This document shows positions 1-5,122 of a DNA stretch of 6,508 nt, in pieces. Source of the DNA: Rhodospirillales bacterium. GTDB lineage: Bacteria; Pseudomonadota; Alphaproteobacteria; Acetobacterales; Acetobacteraceae. Within the stretch, counting starts at the first letter, position 1. Every line of letters starts with the position of its first letter. A model generated the notes under the pieces. The model saw nothing but the letters and a program-made list of their open reading frames with translations. It was not told where the DNA came from and did no database searches. The position numbers were made by a program, and so were the translations under genes. The stretch is taken from NCBI GenBank assembly GCA_028866335.1, contig JAGWIL010000093.1:1-6508 (forward strand). The letters run 5' to 3'.

Positions 1-20
1 TGGGGCTGTTGGTGAAAAAC

Positions 21-57
21 TGAAAAGGGTCGAAATTTAAAATGAAAAGGGTGAAAT
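21..57. repeat. Pair of short direct repeats, TGAAAAGGGT(C)GAAAT
   Basis: TGAAAAGGGTCGAAAT (21-36) recurs as TGAAAAGGGTGAAAT (43-57), one base shorter, with starts 22 bases apart, in an AT-richer non-coding stretch beyond the end of the operon. The purpose is unknown; two copies about two helical turns apart would suit a protein-binding site, but chance duplication is equally possible. Confidence 0.5.
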
Positions 58-85
58 AAAGCGAGGGCGGGAATGCCGGCGGCCG

Positions 86-106
86 CGCTGCAATGGGGTT
101 GCAGCG
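86..106 (-). terminator. Perfect hairpin directly after the operon's last stop, possible transcript end
   Basis: An 8-base perfect inverted repeat, cgctgcaa (86-93) and ttgcagcg (99-106), with a 5-base loop begins at the base after the last stop codon (107-109). In the minus-strand transcript no U-run follows it; GC-rich sequence comes first, then a loosely T-rich stretch around 60-25. It could be a 3'-end stabilising or Rho-assisted termination structure rather than a classic intrinsic terminator. Confidence 0.45.
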
Positions 107-928
107 TCAATGCACCGCACCAACCGAACCGTTCGTGATATAAAGGGTAGCACCCCCAGGAACCGTATAGTTCGTCGTCACCCCAAAAAGCTGAAGGCTG
201 TGGACAGGAACGTCACCAATGGGAGCGCGACTGGCGGCAATCTGTGCAGCGTCAAAGGTTAGGCCGTTGGTGTCACCGGACACAACCCATGCCCACTGGT
301 TTGTGCCGGCGATGGCGTTGGTGATGAGTTCGCTGTCGGCACCGAATGGCTGGTTGGTGTCGCCGGAATCAAATCGGCCGGTGGAAAGAAAGTTCGTGCC
401 ATCCCAAACTACCTGGCCGGAGAGTTGCCAACCCATCCCAGCCCCACTCGTGAACGGCCCCGTGAACAGCGCATGACCGTCCAGAGTCAGGCTCAGACGG
501 TTGGAGTTGGCGCCCGAGGACATGTTCCAGCCCGCGCCCCGGAAATAAACAATGTCTGCTGGCGCGCCCCAATAATTGGAAGTTGTCGTGACCCAATTAG
601 TCTTGGTCAGCCAGCCACCATAAACTCCGGTAGCACCAGGCCCCGGCGTTCCCATCGTGTAGGGAATCCACTGGTAGGGGAAATTCGTAGAAATATAATC
701 GCCGCTGCCGTTGAACCAATAATAGGTTGACCCCGAAATCCCCCAGGCAATTCCGTAGCCTAAATTGTTCGTATAAACAGCATTGGTCGTCAAGGGAATG
801 CCGCTCTGCAAGCTGTAGGTTCCGTTTAGCCAAAATTCTCCGCTGCCACTCAAAATGATTGTGGAGTAGTCAATTTGCCCCAGCGCCATCAGCGGCCAGA
901 GGCAAAGCCAACACAGGATTTTTTTCAT
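107..928 (-). CDS. Secreted protein of unknown function (273 aa), last gene of the tail operon
   Basis: I do not recognise a defined family. A Sec signal peptide is clear at residues 1-18: 'MKKILCWLCLWPLMALG', cleavage near 'ALGQ'; there is no lipobox. The mature part is rich in Gly, Ser, Thr, Asn, Trp and Tyr with few charges, as in beta-rich adhesins or fibre proteins. An early segment 'GEFWLNGTYSLQSGIP' then 'AVYTNNLGYGIAWGISG' and 'YYWFNGSGDYI' recalls small 'NGTY ... W ... YY' beta domains seen in secreted and phage-associated proteins, but this is weak. The end, 'NYTVPGGATLYITNGS', is also strand-like. The start ATG 928 overlaps the hub gene stop (ATGA); a GTG at 949 would add seven residues before the signal peptide and is less likely. 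No Shine-Dalgarno sequence is visible. By position it could be a receptor-binding or accessory protein, though the signal peptide argues against simple cytoplasmic tail assembly. Confidence 0.7.
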   Translation of the reverse strand: MKKILCWLCLWPLMALGQIDYSTIILSGSGEFWLNGTYSLQSGIPLTTNAVYTNNLGYGIAWGISGSTYYWFNGSGDYISTNFPYQWIPYTMGTPGPGATGVYGGWLTKTNWVTTTSNYWGAPADIVYFRGAGWNMSSGANSNRLSLTLDGHALFTGPFTSGAGMGWQLSGQVVWDGTNFLSTGRFDSGDTNQPFGADSELITNAIAGTNQWAWVVSGDTNGLTFDAAQIAASRAPIGDVPVHSLQLFGVTTNYTVPGGATLYITNGSVGAVH

Positions 929-3900
929 ATAAAGAGCGGGAGGGTCCACACTACGACATAGGAGTCGGCATAGCCGGGAGCGCTGGCTTTGGCGATGATA
1001 CCATAGCTGGCCCGTTGCGGCAGACTGACGGTGGCGCTGCCCAAATTGGTGATCATGCTGACCGAACCGGGGTTGACGAGGATGTGAAACGGCGCCGTGT
1101 TAGCGGCGGCATAGGTTTGCAAAACCACCCCACCGGCGCCCGTGGTGCGCAGCGCGCCGGCATAGAGCCACGGTCCGTTGGAATAAAAGCTGATCGTGGC
1201 GCCGGGCGTTGAGCATTTGAAGGTCATCGGGCCGAACGGGAAAAACTGCCGCGGCGTGGCCCAAAATCCGGGGATGTTCGGATTGCCGCTGTTAAAGCCC
1301 ATCAAGTTCGTCCAGCAATACTTGTCGGTGCTCTGGTTGAAATCGCCGCCGGCGTTGACAACCTCATTGCCGTTGCAGTCGAACAATTGGGGCAGTGCGC
1401 AGCGGGCGGCGCCGCCGGTGCAGGTGACGAGGATGTCCTGCTCCGTAACAATGTTCGTGGAGTCCCGGCCCAGTAGCTTGATCGTCCAACTCCCCGGCGC
1501 ATCAATTTGAACATAGGCGTCAAACGCAAAGCTGCCGCGGTTGGAAAATTGATTGTCTTCGATCACGCGATCGCTGGTCTCAGTGGAGAGGCGAGCCAAC
1601 ACCTGCACCTCGACCAGGTTGGAATCCGAATCCGTCCAAGTGCCGGTCACGTGGATACGGACGGGATAGGCGGGGTTGCTGTAGCTCAAGGTGGTGGAGC
1701 TGGGGGAAGTGAGCGTCAAGGTGGGCACGCCGGCAGATTTCAACGGGAAGCGGAACTGCACGTTGGCGGCTTCGCTCAAAGGGTAAACGCCGGCAAACGT
1801 GAATGGACAGAGCCGGAACTGGCCGTATTGGGGAACCGTGTTCAGCAGCCGGTTGGCGCGGACCTGATCAAACGCTCCATTCACAAAATACGCCAGCATG
1901 GCGCGCGGGATCAGCCAGACCTCGGTGTTGGCCGTGGTGAAGGCTGTGGGGGTGGTGCCCTGCCGTCCGCGCAGAACAGTCAGCGAATAACGGCCGGCGC
2001 TCACGAGCGTTTGCGTGCTGACGCTGCAAATCTCCACGATGCCATAACCGCCGGCTTCCGCGATCTGGCCGGCGTCCGTCCCGGAGCTTACCAGGCTGAC
2101 GATGATTGCCAAAAGGGTATCGTCGGCCGCATCGTTGGCGGTGTATTGATAACTGAAATAATCCAAGTCGGCTTGGGTTGTGTCCACGTTCACGTCGAGC
2201 GTGCCAGCGGTCGCCGTCAAGGCCGTGTGCAGTGTGGCCTTAGCCGCGAAGTTTGGGATGTTGCCAATGTTACTAAAAGTGGTGAAGTAATCCGCCACGA
2301 CGATGGTGCCGGTCGCCGCCAGGTTGGCGGCCACGGTGCCGTTGAGCGCGTATTTGACCACGCTGCCGGTCGCGTAAGTAACGGCCGCCTGACTGACGTT
2401 GAACGGGTCGCCGTTCGTAACACCGCCCACGTCCAGGAAATCGCCGATGGTAAAGCCGGGCGAGCTCGCGAAGGTTGCGATGCCGATAGTGCCGGTGGAA
2501 TCTGCGACCAATGATACCAAGGCGACCGAGAGCACGCGCGCGGTGTCGAAAAACAATTGGGCGCCGGCGGTCAGGTTGTCCGGGCGCACGGCGAGCACGG
2601 TGATGGCGTTGTGTTCACCGCTCAAGGCATCGGGCATCTGGACAATGCGCAGCGACGTGAGCGGCGAGATGACGGCGTCGCCGGGCGGCGTGGTGGGATA
2701 GGGCGTGCTGAACGGCACCGCCGAAAGGGTGTTATCGGCGAACAACTCCAGCGTGATGGGACCCGTGGGGCCGATGCGGCGGTTGGTCACGCGAAAATAC
2801 TGGAACACCGACGCGCCGTTGGGTTCCAGGTCAACATCCACAAACACGAAGTCGCCGGCGCGCACCTGGCGGCCGAACTCGCGGCGCACTTCCAGCGTGC
2901 CTTTCATCTGCGCGTGCCCGATGACGCGCAATGTCTCGCGGCCGTGGAACAGCGCCTGCCCTTCGCGCGCGATGAACGGCCGGTCCAGCGCCTGGTCGCG
3001 CGCCACGCCGAGAATAAAGAATGCGCGCGGATCGTCGGCCTGAACGCTCGTCTGCTGGTAATTGAGCTGGCGCGAATTATAGCGCACGGTCGCGCGGCTG
3101 TAGGTGCCCTGCCAGCTTGTCGTGCTGAACTGGGGATGCTTGGTGAGCATGTCCATCGTCACGGTCAGAACGGTCATGTAGCCGCCCGGCGCCACGCCGT
3201 GTTGATAAACTCCCAGCTCGATCAGGCCGGTCGAAGGGTTGAAGCGAATGAAGCCATCGAACATCTGGATGAGCTTGTCGAGCACGCTGCGGAGCGATTC
3301 AGAGGAGTCGAGCAGGATGCTGGCGCCGTAATTCGCGCTGTAGGTATCGAGAAAATTGGCCGTGGCCTGCCAGGTGGCCGTGTCAATTATCGTGCTCGGC
3401 AGGCCGAGCATGTTATCATCGGTCAATATCTCTGCCAGCGCGGCCGCGATATTCGCCTGGCCATCCACGATGGTGGCAGCGCTGCCGGTGATGAGCGATT
3501 GGTTGGGGGCGCGGCGGACCACCACTTCCACGTTCGGTCCGCTCTGCACTTCCTGGCCGAACAGGAAATCAATCAAAATGATATAGCAAACGCCCCGATA
3601 ATCCGGGTGCGTATCGCCGTTGCCGATGTTTCCCTTCACCCCGCCATCGTTGGCGGCAGCCGTGAGATAGGCATCCACGGTCTGCGCGGGCGTGCCCCAA
3701 TAAAAACGGAGCGCGCCTTGATGCGTGCCATCGCTGGCGGTGATGCTGAAATCGTCATAAGGCGCGCCGTGATATTTGAAGGTGTATTCCGTCCACCCTT
3801 CCAGGCCGGAACCGGGCGCGTTGGTGTTGCTGGCAACGTGCGGCGTGGTGCAGGTCCAAGTTTGCGCGTCAAAAACATAGAGGGTGCCGGGCACGCAAGC

Positions 3901-4059
3901 CAAGCCAATGCGCCAGGCGACGCCCTTGGGCCAGACTTCCTCGCTGTTGAGCAGAATCGCCACCAACTCATCCACCGGTCCAATGCACACGGCGCCCGCC
4001 AGCGTGCCGTAGTAATCATACGTCTGGCTGCCGGCGCCGCCTGATTTACTACCGCCCAT
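925..4059 (-). CDS. Phage tail hub / host-specificity protein (lambda gpJ / GTA gp15-like), 1044 aa
   Basis: This is the central tail-tip protein. Residues 1-12 are a Gly/Ser linker. The hub block starts with 'YDYYGTLAGAVCIGPVDELV' (14-33), then 'EVWPKGVAW', 'DYRGVCYIILIDFLFG' (153-168) and 'VEVVVRRAP' (177-185), all typical of phage hub proteins. Residues 250-450 continue in the same family style, with 'RREFGRQVRAGDFVFV' (392-407) and 'ITLELFADN'. A 'YSLTVLRGRQGT' segment (691-702) matches the 'LRGRxGT' element near the C-terminal part of such proteins. Residues 798-880 look like an immunoglobulin-like sandwich. The last 100 residues hold 'FKCSTPGATISFYSNG' (947-962) and 'IIAKASAPGYADS' (1021-1033), like a chitobiase C-terminal-type domain, a plausible receptor-facing tip. 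I see no clear TIM-barrel as in GTA gp15. ATG 4059 has a strong Shine-Dalgarno sequence; the stop overlaps the next gene by ATGA. Confidence 0.87.
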   Translation of the reverse strand: MGGSKSGGAGSQTYDYYGTLAGAVCIGPVDELVAILLNSEEVWPKGVAWRIGLACVPGTLYVFDAQTWTCTTPHVASNTNAPGSGLEGWTEYTFKYHGAPYDDFSITASDGTHQGALRFYWGTPAQTVDAYLTAAANDGGVKGNIGNGDTHPDYRGVCYIILIDFLFGQEVQSGPNVEVVVRRAPNQSLITGSAATIVDGQANIAAALAEILTDDNMLGLPSTIIDTATWQATANFLDTYSANYGASILLDSSESLRSVLDKLIQMFDGFIRFNPSTGLIELGVYQHGVAPGGYMTVLTVTMDMLTKHPQFSTTSWQGTYSRATVRYNSRQLNYQQTSVQADDPRAFFILGVARDQALDRPFIAREGQALFHGRETLRVIGHAQMKGTLEVRREFGRQVRAGDFVFVDVDLEPNGASVFQYFRVTNRRIGPTGPITLELFADNTLSAVPFSTPYPTTPPGDAVISPLTSLRIVQMPDALSGEHNAITVLAVRPDNLTAGAQLFFDTARVLSVALVSLVADSTGTIGIATFASSPGFTIGDFLDVGGVTNGDPFNVSQAAVTYATGSVVKYALNGTVAANLAATGTIVVADYFTTFSNIGNIPNFAAKATLHTALTATAGTLDVNVDTTQADLDYFSYQYTANDAADDTLLAIIVSLVSSGTDAGQIAEAGGYGIVEICSVSTQTLVSAGRYSLTVLRGRQGTTPTAFTTANTEVWLIPRAMLAYFVNGAFDQVRANRLLNTVPQYGQFRLCPFTFAGVYPLSEAANVQFRFPLKSAGVPTLTLTSPSSTTLSYSNPAYPVRIHVTGTWTDSDSNLVEVQVLARLSTETSDRVIEDNQFSNRGSFAFDAYVQIDAPGSWTIKLLGRDSTNIVTEQDILVTCTGGAARCALPQLFDCNGNEVVNAGGDFNQSTDKYCWTNLMGFNSGNPNIPGFWATPRQFFPFGPMTFKCSTPGATISFYSNGPWLYAGALRTTGAGGVVLQTYAAANTAPFHILVNPGSVSMITNLGSATVSLPQRASYGIIAKASAPGYADSYVVVWTLPLFI

Positions 4060-4118
4060 TATTCCCCCCTCCCGAAGGCTGAAGGCTGAAGGCTAACGGC
4101 TGAAACAAACGGTTTCAT
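4059..4118 (-). CDS. Putative 19-aa leader-like micro-ORF linking the 64-aa gene to the hub gene
   Basis: The ORF reads 'MKPFVSAVSLQPSAFGRGE' and stops. Its ATG overlaps the stop of the 64-aa gene (ATGA), and its TAA overlaps the hub gene ATG by one base (TAATG), so ribosomes could be passed along continuously. The first 12 bases are identical to the start of the peptidase gene. The 'SLQPSAF' part is simply the translation of the heptamer repeat below it, so the peptide itself may have no function. It has no Shine-Dalgarno sequence of its own. It could be a coupling device, a relic of a gene start, or chance. Confidence 0.3.
   Translation of the reverse strand: MKPFVSAVSLQPSAFGRGE
4064..4073 (-). 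promoter_or_regulatory. Ribosome binding site of the hub gene
   Basis: GGGAGGGGGG on the minus strand, with its GGAGG core 8 bases before ATG 4059. It is the strongest Shine-Dalgarno sequence in the window and directly adjoins the heptamer repeat, giving the large hub gene its own initiation signal. Confidence 0.7.
4074..4101. repeat. Heptanucleotide tandem repeat (GAAGGCT)n
   Basis: Three perfect copies of GAAGGCT (4074-4080, 4081-4087, 4088-4094) are followed by a degenerate fourth, AACGGCT (4095-4101), and then GAAAC. On the coding strand the unit reads AGCCTTC. It occupies about half of the short gap between the 64-aa gene and the hub gene. Confidence 0.9.
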
Positions 4119-4309
4119 TTTTTCGAGGGGATTTTGTTTGGGGCCGGCGCGCTGCGCAAATTGTAGATCGGGGTGAACCATTTGGCCGCGACCTTGCGCG
4201 TGCCAGCCACGTAGGCCACCGGCAGCGACTGCTGTTGGTTGCTGGTCATCTGGTCCTGGATGCCGAACGGTTTGGCGGTCGGCGCCGGCGTGGAGGTGGA
4301 CATGCTCAT
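4115..4309 (-). CDS. Small tail protein (64 aa), probably a detached N-terminal segment of the tail hub protein or gpI-like
   Basis: The start ATG at 4309 overlaps the peptidase stop (ATGA) and has a good Shine-Dalgarno sequence, GGAGG, 8 bases upstream. The first 30 residues are Ser/Thr/Pro/Gln-rich. Residues 28-50, 'SLPVAYVAGTRKV' followed by 'AAKWFTPIYN', match a motif I recall from phage tail hub proteins ('P.PY.AG.R......I.P.. N'), where it directly precedes a glycine-rich linker and the 'YY....A.. CxGPVDxL' block. Here that second block begins the next large ORF, in another frame and 55 bases further on. The protein is also in the position of lambda gpI. Whether it is a natural separate subunit or the front half of a split gene cannot be decided from this sequence alone. 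A longer start at 4447 in the same frame would run deep into the peptidase gene and is unlikely. Confidence 0.7.
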   Translation of the reverse strand: MSMSTSTPAPTAKPFGIQDQMTSNQQQSLPVAYVAGTRKVAAKWFTPIYNLRSAPAPNKIPSKK

Positions 4310-4776
4310 TTGAGCGGCCTCCAGATTTTTTCGATGCGTGAGAAATACGTCGCGTCCCGCAAGTTGCTGAAAATCGTGCCGCGCCCGCGCAGGCTGTGGA
4401 TGAACTGCCCGTCCGCTGCAATGACGATGCCGCAGTGGTGCAGACAACCGCCGATCTTGAAGCCAACCATGTCGCCCGGCGCGAATGTGCGCGACAGCAA
4501 CCAGTCCTGAGTCACGTCGGCAAACTGCGGCTGCGCGGCCATGAACTCACCGATCAGGCTGCGCTCGTTGGCATGGCTCCAATCCATCGGGCCGCTGGGC
4601 ACTTCAAAATCTTTCGCCACCACGCCCAATTCTGCGTAGAGCGCGCCCACCAGTTTCTGACAGCACACACCCTCGCCTCGCCGAGCGGCGTTCGGCATGA
4701 AGGGCGTGCCAATCCAGAGCGCCGCGTGGAATTGCAGTTGCGCGATTTTCTCGGGCGTATCAAAAAACGGTTTCAT
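4306..4776 (-). CDS. NlpC/P60-family cysteine peptidase, phage tail-tip (lambda gpK C-domain / GTA gp14-like)
   Basis: This 156-aa protein is probably a tail-associated peptidoglycan hydrolase that opens the cell wall during DNA entry. The nucleophile block is at residues 36-51, 'GVCCQKLVGALYAELG', where C39 aligns with the Cys of the usual 'DCxGLV' motif; the preceding Asp is replaced by C38. The 'FAPGDMVGF' strand at 98-106 is typical of the family, followed by 'HHCGIVIAADGQFIHS' at 113-128, where H114 is the likely catalytic His and H127 lies in the usual 'HA/HS' strand. It is a bare catalytic domain, without the JAMM/MPN domain that lambda gpK carries, and so is closer to GTA gp14. The frame stays open upstream to 4935, but ATG 4776 forms an ATGA overlap with the previous stop, and the upstream residues are low-complexity antisense-like sequence, so I start at 4776. 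No Shine-Dalgarno sequence is visible; coupling is likely. Confidence 0.85.
   Translation of the reverse strand: MKPFFDTPEKIAQLQFHAALWIGTPFMPNAARRGEGVCCQKLVGALYAELGVVAKDFEVPSGPMDWSHANERSLIGEFMAAQPQFADVTQDWLLSRTFAPGDMVGFKIGGCLHHCGIVIAADGQFIHSLRGRGTIFSNLRDATYFSRIEKIWRPLK
4318..4322 (-). promoter_or_regulatory. Ribosome binding site of the 64-aa tail gene
   Basis: GGAGG on the minus strand lies 8 bases before ATG 4309, inside the end of the peptidase gene. It decides the start of the 64-aa gene in favour of 4309. Confidence 0.65.
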
Positions 4777-5099
4777 GGCGGGGGTAAAATTGAGAAGCGG
4801 AAAAACTCCCGCGGCTCTGTCACCGGCACAACCAGGTTTGTCGGCCAAACGGGGTAGATGTTGGTCAGCGGCGTCCACGGCCCGGCGAGATTGGTGGCGT
4901 GCTGCACCTGGAGCGGATTCGTCCACGTGGCCCATGAAAGAATGATGTTGGTAATGGCCGGGGCGGCAGAGTTAGTGCTGACGCTTGACGCCCGGCGCGT
5001 GAGCAGGGTGGCGCCCTTGGGCGGCGTTGGCGCGGCGGCCAGGCTGAGGCCAACCGCCAACGCGGCGAACCAGAAAGGAAGCAAAAAGAATGGTTTCAT
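4773..5099 (-). CDS. Small secreted protein with verrucomicrobial-type C-terminal beta module (108 aa)
   Basis: Residues 1-23 form a clear Sec signal peptide: 'MKPFFLLPFW' start, hydrophobic core 'FAALAVGLSLAAA', likely cleavage after the AAA. A Pro/Thr/Ser-rich linker follows. Residues 50-105 make a short beta-rich module with 'SWATWTNPLQVQHATNLAGPW' split around residues 55-75 and 'REFFRFSI' at 97-104. This layout (aromatic 'LQVQ.ATNL.GPW' then a terminal 'FFR') is typical of modules at the ends of many Verrucomicrobiota extracellular proteins; its function is unknown. I chose ATG 5099 because the signal peptide begins there and two neighbouring starts share the same MKPF opening. A GTG at 5126, overlapping the upstream stop as GTGA, would add nine residues and is a real alternative. 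The stop overlaps the ATG of the peptidase gene (ATGA). It lies in the tail operon but does not look like a tail protein. Confidence 0.75.
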   Translation of the reverse strand: MKPFFLLPFWFAALAVGLSLAAAPTPPKGATLLTRRASSVSTNSAAPAITNIILSWATWTNPLQVQHATNLAGPWTPLTNIYPVWPTNLVVPVTEPREFFRFSILPPP

Positions 5100-5122
5100 G
5101 ACTGGGTTCAGCGTCACGCTGG

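Noticed and set aside
25..50. Possible promoter in the AT-rich stretch left of the operon
   Set aside because: The minus-strand 'TTTTAAATTT' could serve as a -10-like element, but no convincing -35 partner or downstream gene is visible in the window.
1507..2514. Plus-strand ORF of 335 codons
   Set aside because: Also antisense to the hub gene, with low-complexity Gly/Arg/His composition and no recognisable domain; the opposite strand encodes clear tail motifs.
2557..4044. Long plus-strand ORF of 495 codons
   Set aside because: It lies wholly antisense to the hub gene, and its Arg/His/Ala/Gln/Gly-rich composition without motifs is typical of the antisense shadow of a GC-rich gene.
4310..4447. 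Upstream extension of the 64-aa gene to 4447
   Set aside because: It would overlap the conserved C-terminal part of the peptidase; ATG 4309 has its own GGAGG and an ATGA overlap.
4059..4466. 135-codon minus-strand ORF
   Set aside because: Most of it is a frame-shifted reading of the peptidase and 64-aa genes; only its final 19 codons, with their own ATG, have supportive overlaps.
4777..4935. Upstream extension of the NlpC/P60 gene to 4935
   Set aside because: The extra 53 residues overlap the 108-aa gene, look like out-of-frame sequence, and ignore the ATGA junction used by neighbouring genes.
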